Source: Rostrohypoxylon terebratum (Eukaryota; Ascomycota; Sordariomycetes; Xylariales; Hypoxylaceae). Taken from it: 64,000 nt of DNA. The first letter of the stretch is position 1; each line of letters begins with the position of its first letter. The stretch lies in NCBI GenBank assembly GCA_022497145.1, contig MU385858.1, positions 496,001-560,000 of the forward strand, in the 5' to 3' direction. The notes under the pieces are model-generated. The model did no database searches, was not told where the DNA came from, and worked only from the letters and a program-made list of their open reading frames with translations. The position numbers and the translations under genes are program-made. Below, one piece after another: positions 48,372 to 60,290 of the stretch.

Positions 48372-50907
48372 ATGAGTGATTACTACCAGCAATATCTGTC
48401 CTCAGTGGCGGGGACTTCTAGGGAGTCACCAAACCAAAACCCTCAAGATGCCCAATATCAGCCTCAGCAACCCCCTTCACAGATGGGAAACATCAGTCCA
48501 CCTGTGACGACGCCGTATCAAAATCTAGGTTACTTTACCGGCTTCCCGGATCCAATAATGTTCCAGGCCCCCAAACCTCATAGCAATCGAAATCGCAAGA
48601 AGAGCGCCCCTGGGTCAGATCATGTCAAGCATCGTCGGACACGGTCGGGTTGTTATACCTGCCGAAGCAGACGGGTTAAAGTAAGCACTGGTTCTTTTTA
48701 GTCAGCTTGGTGGTACTAATATCAATTTTAGTGCGATGAAACCCATCCTGTTTGTGAACGTAAGCATCATCGTAAGATATATTTTAGGATCGGAACTAAT
48801 AGCCACAGGCTGCCGCAAAGGCAAGAGGGATTGTGTATATCCTGAGCCCTCCCCTACAAAGGGACAGGCTTCTGGGTCAGGTCTATTGAAAGACACAACG
48901 CCGCTAACTCAAGAGCCCAGCCCAAGCTCTTCGCAAGACGAAGCGGACGAAGAAACTGAAAGAGGTCTGAGACTAGAGCCGATTGTTGACGAGGAGGAAC
49001 CTAGCGAGGGACTATCGCCAGCTTCATGTTCTTTAACGGAACTTCGAAGAACAAGCACGACGTCGATATCGAACGCCCAAAGGTCTGGGACAAGACAGAG
49101 CTCCGAAACTCCATCATATGACGGAACCAAGAGCGCTTCGCCAGCGGTATCTACCAGTACATCCGCGAGTTTCACCATATCGTTCCAGGTACCTGATCCC
49201 GCTTTGCAACAGACGATATCTCGCGCGGATTGGTCTCATCTCCCGGCAGATCTGCAATCTCATTTGCAGTATTACTGTGAAAACATTACTCACTATAACT
49301 ATGGAATGGTGAACGATCCTGATGGCTTCTTCCGCTCGATACTACCCAGTCTGGCCGTGCAGACTGGTAATGAAGCTCTCCTGAATGCGGTTGTGGGGTT
49401 CTCGGCATACCACCGAACAGTTCGGGATCCTCATGGCAAGATTCCCGATTTCCTACGATACTATAACAAGAGTGTCACACTGTTATTGGGTTACATCAAG
49501 AGGCGAGAGAAGCAGAGCATCGCGACGCTGCTTACAATATTGCAACTTGCGACCATCGAGGTAAAACTAAGCTAAATATCTAAGCTACCTTAAGGTAATT
49601 GTTGCTGATCAAGAAAAACAGGAATACTTCGGCGACTGGGTGAATCTTATGGGACACCAAAGAGCTGCTTTTGAGATTTTGACTCGGTTGTTCACACCTC
49701 AAACGATCATGAACTCCCCAACATCGCGAATAATGCTGACTTGGTATATCCGATTCGACGTTTTTGTGGGAATGCTGGGAGGGTTTGAGACAAATTTACC
49801 TCGACAATGGTTTTCCAATATGGTCCAGTACAGCCAAGAACAAGCTGAGAAAGATCCACAAAGTATTGGATGGAAGACAGAATTGCACGCTTCTGCTCTG
49901 CGACTAATCTCCAGAGACATGTCAATTCTGTATGCAAAAGGTGGTCGGGGTGAATTTTCGGGCGAAGAGTTTGCAGCGGAACACGATCGCATCACAAAAC
50001 GCTTATACGAATGGAAGGCTACATTAGACCCTGCCTTGACCGATCCGAACTTTCTCGTCACCGACTTCCCATATAGAGTTCCATTAAACGAAGACAGCAT
50101 AGTCGACCCGTACAAACCAGGCCATCTTTTTCGTTTTCCATTATTTTCGACTACAATGCTGACAGCGGAATGGCATTCGATCCTGGTTATGCACAAAAGT
50201 CAAGAGGCGTTCGCGCTCCAACAAAAGCCGACAGAGGAACTGAGCACCTTGGCACATAATATATGTGAAATATTTGAAGGCGTGCAATTATATCCTTCAG
50301 CCCCTAACGGTGCCCTCATCCCGATCCAAGCTTGTCTTGCTATAGCAGCGCTGTTTCTTCCCCGAGAGAATAGGTACCATATGTGGTTAAGAAGGAAATA
50401 TGCATTATTAGAGTCATTAGGGTGAGTAAATGGTCTGTTCTTTGTACAGTCCTATTTTTTTCTCCCGGTCCCTTCATCTATTTAGATGTTGTAGTATACC
50501 TCCCTAGTAGTTGGTACCCATATAGCTGTATAGCTAGACATCACCGGCAACTAAAGTGGGGCTTGGTATATCTGACCCCTATTTTTTTCTACCCAACTTT
50601 AAATAGTCACTGATATTGTATGGCTTCAATGAACAGATACGTTTTCCCGCTTACTATACGAAGTCGAATGGCGGAAATATTTCGCGATCCCTCTTGTAAA
50701 GAGTGGTGGCTCCCGAACGATGAAGGGCTGAGCCCTGTTCTCCGAAGCATCCGCGCTTTTGCGGACGAACGCAATGCAAACCCCGTTTCCCAACAGACAG
50801 AATCTCTCCGAGAGATGAGTTCCATTTTCGCAAAAATGCGCATTGATCACGAAGGGGAAGGTATCTCCTCGCCTGGTGGATCAAATAGCGGCACATCATC
50901 ACTCTAG
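48372..50907 (+). CDS. Zn2Cys6 transcription factor with fungal-specific C-terminal domain
   Basis: 719 residues. Exons: 48372..48680, 48732..48759, 48809..49560, 49622..50421, 50637..50907. The zinc cluster is C94-x2-C97-x6-C104-x6-C111-x2-C114-x6-C121. It is assembled from three exons, the middle one only 28 nt. The N-terminus is Gln/Pro/Asn-rich with a basic patch (KHRRTRSGCYTC). A Ser/Glu-rich linker follows, then a long helical domain of the fungal-specific transcription factor 2 type (LPADLQSHLQYYCENITHY, LLNAVVGFSAYHR, LLTILQLATIEEYFGDWVNLMGHQ). The last exon gives the conserved-looking YVFPLTIRSRMAEIFRDPS and KEWWLPNDEG. Targets are unknown. The long empty region upstream may hold its control elements. 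Confidence 0.92.
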
Positions 50908-52452
50908 GTGGTGCATGCGTGGAACGAGAGCTTCACGTCAGAGTTAAGCTATAACTAAGCGCCGCTTCGTATGGGATAGTAATATGCATCGTCTGGTGGA
51001 TTCGGCCTATCAGCTCCGTCCCTATCGGCTACTCAATTGACGTCTCATTTTTGCCAACCAGTAAGTGAATACCCACGGCTCGAAGAATTAGGGTCAACAC
51101 GGATCTACCCATCGAAGCAAACTGATATATTACAAGTCACATAAAGTGTAGCAACGACGTTGCTGTGACGTTGCGGGACGACTAGGGTGTGAAACGGTGA
51201 TGTTGATGCGGCGCAAATGGAGCCGGAATAGAAACCGAGCCGAGATGCAACTCTGCGCTGCAGAGCCAGGGGACGGTGAGAAGTAAGGAGGCCGACTATG
51301 CGGCCAGATACTACGACGTCAGATTCCGTTGAAATCGGGGATCTTAAAGAAGAGTTATTCATGCATGCAAGAAAAAGCAAAGCTTACCAATACCATGGCA
51401 CAAACTGTTCAAACCCAGCGCCCATCCTAGTCCGGCTTTCCACCGACCTTTCTTCTCGCCTACCTACTCTTGCCTTACTAGCTAGTGACGTGCAACATCG
51501 GATGAACTAATTTTCAGCCCACATTACCAGATCCTTTATAGATCAGACGGCGCAAGACTGGTTGGGTGGGAACCAAAAGGGAGATTCTTGGAATCTGCCA
51601 AGATGTGGAAAACCCCGGCTATAACGGGCGAGTTGGGGAATCGTACGAGACTGCAACTCAAGAGACATCGCACTAATAGTCTTTGGCTATCAGACGGCGC
51701 CAACATCATCTCTCCAGCCGCCAATTTTACTTAATTCGTCGTATTACGGAGCTATAAATGCACAATTCTCACACCGGACACCCGACGTTAAAAAGCAGCA
51801 AATTAAGCCCTCACAAAGATGCAGTTCGGTCAGCCACAATCCTAACCACCTAGGTATATTCCTTGGCATCACTACTACGGTGACGCTCTATATGCAGCCA
51901 GCTCCTAACGCGACAAAACCGGACCCCCGCATATCCGCATATACAATATCCCGTACAGGAAAAGAGACATATCATTCGCCGCCGCATATTACAGCTGACG
52001 AGTCATTGCTGCCAAGGAATATTGACTGGAATGACGACTTGTGGCGTTTCTCGCACGAGACTTGACAGGTACAAGGCGAGTGCGGAGAATCGTCTCCTCT
52101 CATAACACCATACATCATACACGTACAAAACGCACGCGCGCGCCTACATAATCCATAATCTTACGTACATACCTACTGATGCGCCAGTGCACGGATTAGG
52201 ATCGGATGGACATATATCATCACCATAGACGCTCGGAGTAACATACGAATCATATAATCTAATTACTGGATTGGCGCACATAAATACCCAATAGGAGGTA
52301 TAGGGGGGCAAAACAGGGGTCTCAAGAGGGGGAAAAAATAGGCCAGAGCAAAGGGAATGACACCATATACCCAAGAGCCGGGAGGCTTCTTAGAAATGGG
52401 GAAGAGGAGGAAGCGAGGTGGTACATACAAGCCTGTTGCTTGCAACAACGTC

Positions 52453-52484
<32 letters not shown>

Positions 52485-53115
52485 ACATATTCACATGTAT
52501 TCTGTAATATAAAGTAATGTAATACCTAGATTTTTGTAGCAGTCTATTTGAGAGGTAGATAAAGAGATGAAAATTGGTACGGTAGAATAAAAAGAATATA
52601 CCCCTGGGCTTAGAATAAATTTGGTCGCATTCATGTGGAACACACAGCTAGAACCACTCTAAAATTTCGAAGTAATTACAGTCGGTCAGTGAGAAGATGT
52701 TAATCACTACGGCAATTGCACTACAAGGTAATCATTACACGAGAATGTTATTAGTTCAGCTAGGCGACTTCCAGCTCTAGAGACTTAGAAATGATCCGCG
52801 GGTTCTCCTCGCGATGCTAGTGTCAGTAACAGTAGAACTTCGCCCACGCCACCGCCAACACTCATGCTCCCTACTATGTACCTAGAAGCCTCGACCATAT
52901 TCTCTCTCTTTTTTTAGAAACCCGAACCCAGCCTGTGGGAGCCTAACATTAACACTTGTTCGTACACATACACGCGGCCGTCTCCTCGTGTCCGTCTTCA
53001 AGAAACAATAGAAAACCACCACTTTCAATATTAGATAAGTAGTAAATACCGGATAATACACCCCTCATGAAAGAACCCCCCCCAGTTTCACCCCTTCCCT
53101 TTCCCCGGTTCCATG
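50908..53115. other. Intergenic, no gene seen
   Basis: 2.2 kb between convergent genes. Contains a CA/TA microsatellite at 52453..52484 and AT-rich sequence. ORFs of 60-90 codons have random composition. Confidence 0.5.
52453..52484. repeat. (CA)11(TA)5 microsatellite
   Basis: Eleven CA units followed directly by five TA units. Confidence 0.95.
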
Positions 53116-55004
53116 TTAAAACGTGTTCCGGTCGTCGTCGTACTCGTCGTCATCCCACAAAGAAGAATCCTCGACATCGACAGACTCGCTCAGTCTCCTA
53201 ATAAGGGTGTCCACCTGGCGGAGGGTGACCGCGGTCCGCTGGTCCAGGATGCCGCCGTCGTCTTGGGGATGAGTGTCGCGGATCTGCCATTGTCGACGGA
53301 GACCATGCAAGGTTCTCTTAGCGCGCCTTACGATCTCGTCGATGGCGTCGCGGTCCATCTCGTCGAATCGCTCCAGCTCGGCTGCGAAGTCCTACTCCGC
53401 CGTTAGGTCGTTAGCGCTGGAACCTTCTTCTGGCGTGTCGTTCTCCTCAGTCTCCGCCTCCGCTTCCGTGGGTTCCTGAGCAGTTTCTGTCGTGGGAGGT
53501 GCGGGTTTTTCGGTAGTGGCCCCCCCTGCTCCCTGGCTGTCTTCCACCGTAGTTGCTTGCTCCTCCGTGTTGGTGACGGGCTCTTCAGTCTTATCTTCGG
53601 TAGGTTCTTCTTCGGTAACAGGCACATCGGGTTTGTTGGCTTCGGCTGGCTCCTCCGCATGTTCCACCTCGGTCTCTGGTTCCATAGGTACATCTTCCTG
53701 TACATCTATTTTGACGCCTTGGGAACGTGCATTGTCCAGCTCTGATGGTTCAGGAGCCTCATGTGCTTCAGTTGCCTCGATAACGGTGGAAGTGTCTATC
53801 AACTCGCCTTCGACGATGACAGGCACTTCGACTTCCGATTCTTCCTCCACCGGGTCCGGGGCAGAAATGTGCATGGCCTTGAGCTTGCTAGCAACATCTT
53901 GCTCGTCTTCTCGCTCTTCGATAACGGTCGTCACCGCACTGCCTGTCGATGGCCTACTCGAGTGCCTAGCTGTGTTGGTTCTACGTGCGTGCAGACTATT
54001 ATGACCGTCATCATGTTCATTGTTTTCATTGTACGAAGGCGGTTTCGCGATCACTATTGAGTTTCGATCTTGCTTCTCAGACAGTGACGGCTCTAGGCCC
54101 TCTGCTTCCGGCGGGAGCTTGTAATTCTCAGCGGGTAAAAGATCGTACATATCGCAGACCGTCTTGAAAAATGCGTACAAGCCCGTCTGGGCTTCGATCG
54201 ACCAGAACACACCTCGGTGCTGGAACCAGGCGTGGGCGAATATCCTATGGAGTCGACGAAAAACATTAATAAGGTTCTTCAGCACAGAGCTCTTATCGTG
54301 GCTCTCTGGTACGACGACGAATCGACTGGGGAAGATCTTGGGATTGGTAACTACGTTCGCAGCCCAGTCGAGGGTATGGCAGCAGTAGTCGATAGCGCAG
54401 CAACTCTTGGGTTGGTCGTGGACGGCGCATAGGAATTGCCATTCGGAGGCGCGCATCTCAGGACACGTGGTGGAAGAACAGGGCGGCGTATCGAAGAGGA
54501 AGCCTACTATAAGGCTATTGCATTGCGCGATTAGAAACCGGCAGAGTTCGTAAAGCCATAACGTGCGGTCGATACCGGGAGGCGGCGTAGCCAACTGGAC
54601 TGCTGTCGCTCGAGTGATTGGGGTGGTGTTAGAAGAGGTGAGGTGGTAATGTAAGGCGGCTAGATGTTCTTGAAGTTGAAAAGCCGAATCGAGCTAGGAG
54701 GTACAAATTAGCAAAATAACCTCGTCGCAAGAAGTATTACTACCCTAGGTAGGTTAAGTATGTAGTCAATGTAGTCATTCAAACGTACCTCTCCAAGCGG
54801 GACAAGAGGCGGGCCAGCGGCCATATCCTCAGCCTTGGTGCCAGGATGTATGCGACGCCTCGAATTTGCTTCAGCAATGGTTTGCTCCATCTGTTGTAGC
54901 TGGCGGCTAGCGGTGCTGCCCAGTCCTGGTGATTTGGGACCGAGTTGAATTTCGGCGGGAGGCGGCGGACTGGGCAATCGAGGCGAGCCCTGCGCCAGAG
55001 ACAT
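53116..55004 (-). CDS. MOB3: MOB-family protein MOB3/phocein (STRIPAK subunit), with an in-frame TAG
   Basis: Phocein-type MOB adaptor; in filamentous fungi MOB3 is part of the STRIPAK complex needed for hyphal fusion and fruiting. Exons on the minus strand: 55004..54789 and 54693 onward. The MOB domain includes LWLYELCRFLIAQCNSLI, TCPEMRASEWQFLC, CCAIDYCCHTLD, RRLHRIFAHAWFQHRGVFW with zinc-binding Cys and His, and FKTVCDMYDLLP. A 230-residue acidic Glu/Pro/Thr tail follows. The frame reaches TAG at 53394..53392 (505 residues), but continues open for 91 more codons to 53116 with a helical, charged sequence (ELERFDEMDRDAIDEIVRRA ... DDGGILDQRTAVTLRQ), probably coding. Two CTAAC branch-like words precede the TAG, and a 42-nt candidate intron (53382..53423) would remove it in frame, though its GTTCCA donor is weak. 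The true C-terminus is unresolved. Confidence 0.85.
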
Positions 55005-55560
55005 GGTGAAATATTCTCCGTGAGGTTATCAACCTCAGGCGCAGCTTACAAAATCGCGAAATTCGGATAGTTGTTTGTTAAAATGTGGAAAGGTGTTATT
55101 TTGGTTATTTTGTCGTAGCTTCGTCGCTGGATTGGTTAATTGTTTGTTGTTTGATTTGAGGTAAGAAACGCCAAGCTTCTTAAACATTGGTACGAAATAA
55201 TTTAGTGCATTTAGTGGGGCAGGGGGAGCCGTCAACGATAGACGATATGCACTCAACTACTAAAAACTCCAATTCTTTTAACTAAATTTCTACTTTATTC
55301 ATGTACTATTATCATGTACCAGGTATCAGGTATGCACCTAACAAGAGAAGAATCTTCATCCGGGATTTACATAGAGGTACTAGGTACGTACCTTTTCTGC
55401 TGTACCTCATGGCAACGGAAAGGCGCAAGTTGACAATTACATATACGGCAGCGTTGACGATATTCTTTTACAAAGTTCTGAAGATTCTCACCTCACCAGC
55501 TAATAGAGATCTTACATCCGTCCTGTATTTCTCATTAGGCTCCATCGTCAGCATTCAACC
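55005..55560. other. Bidirectional promoter region of MOB3 and the CobW GTPase
   Basis: 556 bases between divergent start codons, with TACCAGGTA-type words at 55310-55390. No ORF with features. Confidence 0.5.
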
Positions 55561-56933
55561 ATGAATATCGACGAAGATCTTCCACCCGAGCTTGTTGAAG
55601 CTGAGACAGGTCCGGAAGAAGAAAAACTAATCAAGGTACCCATCACTATTGTGACAGGCAAGTTGACATTCTGCATCACGGAGACTAAGAAAACTAAGAA
55701 ATACTTATACGATATGTAGGCTACCTTGGAGCCGGAAAGACTACGTTACTCAATTACATCTTAACTGCCCGGCATGGGAAGAAAATAGCAGTCATAATGA
55801 ACGAATTCGGTGATTGTGAGTACATGTCAATCAAGGCCCTAGATGGTAGCAACACACAACACACAACGCATAACGCTGACACACTCTCTCAGCACTCGAC
55901 ATTGAAAAGTCCTTGACGGTCAACAAAGGTGGCGAGCAAGTCGAAGAATGGCTCGAAGTTGGCAACGGTTGCATATGTTGCTCTGTGAAGTACCGTCACA
56001 CCGCGCTATGCAACAGAGAAACTATCTAATATCGATACAGAGACTCCGGAGTGAACGCCATTGAGTCATTGATGGAAACGAAAGGTGCTTTCGATTATAT
56101 TCTCCTGGAAACTACAGGCTTAGCAGATCCCGGTAACCTGGCCCCCCTATTCTGGGTTGATGACGGCCTTGGAAGTACCATCTACCTAGATGGCATCGTT
56201 ACACTGGTAGATGCAAAGAATATTATTCGTAGCCTAGACGATCCATCAGGCAAGGCCGAAGGTCACGACAGCCACGGTCCTCTCATGACTACAGCTCACG
56301 TTCAGATTTCGCATGCGGATGTTATCGTCATTAACAAATCAGACCTAGTCGAACCTTCCGAGCTTGAGAATGTCAAGGAGCGGATCCAAGCGATCAACGG
56401 TCTCGCAAAGATCCACGTGACGAAGCAGAGTGCCGTGCCCCAATTAGAGGGTTTCTTACTGGACTTACATGCATACGACCAAGTGGAGGCGTTAGATACT
56501 GCGGGGAAGGGGCATAGTCATCTTGATCCTGTTCGTCAGCCGACTCGTATGGAGAAAGAGATGTTATATGCTAACAACATTGCAGACTATTTCCACAGTC
56601 TCTATCGACATACCGCCCCTAGCTCCCGAGCAACTCAAGCAGGTCGACAGTTGGATAAGATCATTACTATGGGAAAGCCAAGTACCAGGTGAAGCAACTA
56701 ATCCAGAAGAGCCTATTGAAATTCATCGCCTAAAATCCCGCCTAGTTTTCAAGAATGGCGACATAAAAATGGTGCAAGGTGTCAGAGAGGTATTTGAGAT
56801 TTTCGACGGGGAGCAAACATCCAGCCAACGCGACGATGAACTTCCACAAAAGGGCAAAATTGTCCTCATTGGAAGAGGTGTTCAGGGGATCGACTTTGAG
56901 CGAAGTTTACTCCGCGCACTCCAAGATAGATGA
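55561..56933 (+). CDS. CobW/ZNG1-type metallochaperone GTPase
   Basis: 375 residues, COG0523/CobW family. Eukaryotic members of the ZNG1 (CBWD) type deliver zinc to methionine aminopeptidase. Exons: 55561..55657, 55720..55815, 55893..55989, 56041..56530, 56586..56933. Walker A GYLGAGKTTLLN is created across intron 1. Then come the metal-binding CxCC loop in NGCICCSVK, ETTGLADPG (switch/Walker B region), VINKSDLV (guanine specificity) and the C-terminal domain ISTVSIDIPPL ... LKSRLVFKNGD. Intron 1 (55658..55719) starts with GC (ACAG|GCAAGT) and ends with TAG; the join gives TGYLGAGKTT, so the GC donor is well supported. Intron 4 uses a GTTCGT donor with a GCTAACA branch site. The start is the first ATG, 13 residues before the acidic stretch EEEK. 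Confidence 0.92.
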
Positions 56934-57576
56934 CTTGGTACGAATGGGATGTTGTGTTATTCTGAGTACTGTCGCCCACGTAATCAGGTAATGTCAAGCA
57001 GCCAGAGCGAGGATACCATTAAAAAACGTCATCTCACATGGCCTAAAAAAAGTATCGATTGAGTGAGATGGTATGCAGTAAGTCACGCATATGACGCATA
57101 ATTATGACGAACTTTTAATAGGTGGAAAAGATGAAAAAAAAAGATGAAAGGGGAAGAGATAGGACCAAACAAGGTTGGCAGGTTGGTAGCAGTTACGAAC
57201 CTGGAAGTAATACATAATAACTGAAAGAAATTGTGACCTGCGACGGGAGGCTGAGGAAAGAACTGGGGAAGCAGGCACGGACCCCCTTAGTACTACGTAG
57301 CACATGCACTTACTTTTACCGCGTAGGTAGATAGCTATAAGTGGGTATATTAGCTATATTTGGTTTAGCGTATTCTTAGAATAAGCCAACCCCAGTAAAA
57401 CTTAACCATTTTGCGATCGCAAGCTTCCAATAAACTACATCGTTGTTTCGCAAGTATAACTTCGATTTTAAACAATAAATCTCCCCGCATACAACATTTC
57501 CGACAACAACGAACCGATCGAACGATATACCGTAGCGATCACACTTCATAATTTATTACAGCGTGGCATCGTAGTC
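56934..57576. other. Spacer between the CobW GTPase and NOT2
   Basis: About 640 bases with no gene seen. AT-rich; should contain the NOT2 promoter and leader. Confidence 0.5.
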
Positions 57577-60290
57577 ATGAATCGACCAGGTAGTCTCAAC
57601 CCTCCCTATCCCTCTCCCTCTCCCTCTGCTTCTGCCTCTGCCTCATGTGCCCCTCCTGTTTGTTCCTCATCGTGATGTCGATTACGTCGTTGTCGCGTCT
57701 GTCCATCAGCTATCCGATCACCCTGAACCGATCATATATATTCCGCTTCGAACTCGAAACTCTGCTCTCTAGGTCATTGGGTATGCTGGGCTGATGGTTG
57801 GAGCCCTGAGAAGATCATCCTCTAAACTCCTGGCCTCAGCCTTCTAGAGATGTCAGCCTTGCCCAGACGATCGAACAATACCACAACGATGTAAACGGTT
57901 TCTACGTATCGAGCCTACGTCGGGTAGAAATAATGAATGAACCAATCCAACTTTCCTCATTGCGTATATCAAGTAATTAAGTGCACTTGGCTAATGCTAA
58001 GCATCGTCAGGAGCCGTGCCACAAACCCTTCGAGGGATGCCGACTGGATTTGGCGGGCAACAGCAGCCTCAACAACCGGGTAGAACAGTATCTGGCAGAT
58101 TACCGAATGGAAAATTAGGTACGATCCTATTTAAAGATGTCGTCTTTTGAAAACCCCCAAAAATGTGATAGTTCTGGAGCTGATATTGTGCATCGTGATG
58201 AAGCAAATAATGGTGGAGGATGGGCGTTTGGCGGCGTTCCTATGGGTGGTGCTGCGCTTCAGACATCCTCAAGGCAACTAGGCGGTAACCTCAGTTTTGC
58301 CCAAAGCTTGAGCGGCTCGCAGCCGCAAACACCTCTTGACCCCTCGTAGGTATTTTTATTTCACCTGACTTATACATTTTTCACATCGTCCAAGTACCTT
58401 CCTCACTGCACCTTCGTCTTTCTAGTCATGAACGACAAAACTTCACATTCACAACCCCACCACTTGCAATTTTCTTTCATTTAGCATTTCCTCGCCGCTC
58501 ATTCACAAGTCATTCGTTTACCTCCTTTGCCTTAAGTGATGGCACGTTATGGCATCTTCCACTACTCTGCAACCGTCGCCAAAGGCTAAGAAGCCCAAGC
58601 TTGTTCTCAAGCTAAATTCAGAGACGTCCACTTCTCCTGCGCCTACTGCTCCTGCGCCTACTGCTCCCGCACCTGAGATTCCTGTCAAGATACCCTCTTA
58701 TGCCTCTGTGGCCAAACAGAATAAGCCGAAAGATGACTATAATACTCCCATTTTTGACGACCGGTAAAAATCACAATCCCTTTTATGTCTGATTTCTGTT
58801 TTTTTAGTTTCCTACTTCCCATTTTATCACAGCAAACCAAACCCGTATCTTGTAGATCAACGCTAATTTATCCAGCAGTGATTTCCCGTCATTATCAAAT
58901 ACTTCACAGCTTCCTAGTGCTGGCGGGTCTTCATTGTGGTCAGCAGGGGCAAGGGGTATGGGTGGTGCGATACAAAGAAATCAACAACCTACCCCTCTGT
59001 CTACTCAACACGCGCAGCAAGAAGACTTTTTCTCTCCTTCACGTATGACTTCTGGGCAAGGCTATCGATTTGGCAACCAGAACACTTCCGCCCAATCATC
59101 TCAGCCTCAACCAAACAGTATCGATGATTTCCCTCCCTTGAATAACAACCCTTCTTTAAATAACAACTTAAGGAACGGTGACATAGGACAGGAACGTGGA
59201 TCAAATCTCATGTCATCCCTCGGTTTTGGTGGTCAAGGTAGCGCAGCTCCTGGCGGTGCTTTACCAGGCCCTAGATCGGGGAATGGCTTACTCAACGCAT
59301 TATCGGCAAACACTCGAACAGCGGACGTTCGCTCCCCAGATGGATCTTCTACTATAGGTGCATTGGTCTCTCATCTAATGCTACGTTAACATATGCTGAT
59401 GAATATATAGGTAGTTCGCGGCCACAGGAGATTAGAAATACTGGCGCCGGTGCTAACGACGAGGGTCGACAAAAACCTCCTGGGTTTCGAGAGGACAGCA
59501 TAGTTCCACAGTCAGCTACACAAGACACGGCGGAATCAGTTGACGGCCGCAATCCCCTCGGCGCGATTGGTACGAGTGATGCTTCCTCGGGTAAGAACAG
59601 CGACGAGAAGGCCAATCAACCTGCGTCCGTTCATGATCCCTTGGCAGGCATGACAGAAATCGACAAGTGGGGAATCAAAGGACTTCGCGCGCTAATGAAC
59701 AATTATCCGGACTACAATGCTGCTGTCACGGGACTCGATCCGACCACGCTTGGCATAGATTTTACATCTCCTCAGTAAGACTTAACATATTGCCTTCGCT
59801 TCCTATTTCTTACTAACATGATACCAGACCATTATCGACACAGGTGTTCTCACTCTTCAATGATACTCCTCCTCGACCAGCAATTCCCGAATACCGTCTC
59901 CCAGAATGCTATAACGTGAACAACGTGCAGCCTCTGGAGAACAAGATCAGTAACTTCAATGAAGAGACGTTGATGTGGATATTCTACAGCTGCCCCGGAG
60001 ATATCAAGCAGCATATGGCTGCACATGAACTCTACAACCGAGCTTGGCGGTGGCACAAGAAGCTAAAGATATGGTTGACCAAAGACGAGATTATGCAGCC
60101 TCGCATACTCAGCGCGCAACATGAAGAAGGCTACTACATCATCTGGAATACAACAGATTGGCGTAAGGAGCGTGTAAGTTATGGCCTGCTTATTAGCCGG
60201 TTTCCGAAACAGCGATACTGACATAATCTACAGCGTACCCTTACGTTACATTATGCCGATCTAGAGACCAACAACTCGACTCTCACATAA
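57577..60290 (+). CDS. NOT2: CCR4-NOT complex subunit NOT2
   Basis: Scaffold subunit of the CCR4-NOT deadenylase and transcription regulator. 510 residues. Exons: 57577..57589, 58011..58118, 58180..58345, 58879..59357, 59411..59774, 59828..60173, 60234..60290. Exon 1 is only 13 nt (MNRP + G). The N-terminal half is low-complexity but has family landmarks: RLPNGKL, WAFGGVPMGG, QLGGNLSFAQSLSGSQPQTPLDPS, DFPSLSNTSQL, SIDDFPPLNN. The NOT2/3/5 C-terminal domain spans HDPLAGMTEIDKWGIKGLRALMN through YRLPECYNV, LMWIFYSCPGDIKQ, AAHELYNRAWRWHKKLKIWL and WRKERRTLTLHYADLE. Intron 2 is assigned to end at GGAG|CTGAT because the upstream AG breaks the frame. Intron 3 (533 nt) contains an ORF described separately. 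Confidence 0.9.
58549..58767 (+). other. ORF inside NOT2 intron 3, possible alternative first exon
   Basis: 72 codons from an ATG, entirely within intron 3 of NOT2. Composition is coding-like: Lys/Ser start (KAKKPKLVLKLNSE), a Pro-Ala-Thr repeat (APTAPAPTAPAPE), then PSYASVAKQNKPKDDYNTP. Just before its stop a donor-like CG|GTAAAA occurs at 58764-58765, in the same phase as the NOT2 exon 3 donor. Splicing to NOT2 exon 4 (58879) would therefore stay in frame and give a NOT2 form with a different N-terminus. It may instead be a nested fragment of another gene. TGA lies in frame just upstream, so it cannot be a cassette exon in this frame. Confidence 0.4.

Noticed and set aside
53492..54004. 170-codon Ser/Val-rich plus-strand ORF
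   Set aside because: Antisense shadow of the acidic MOB3 tail.
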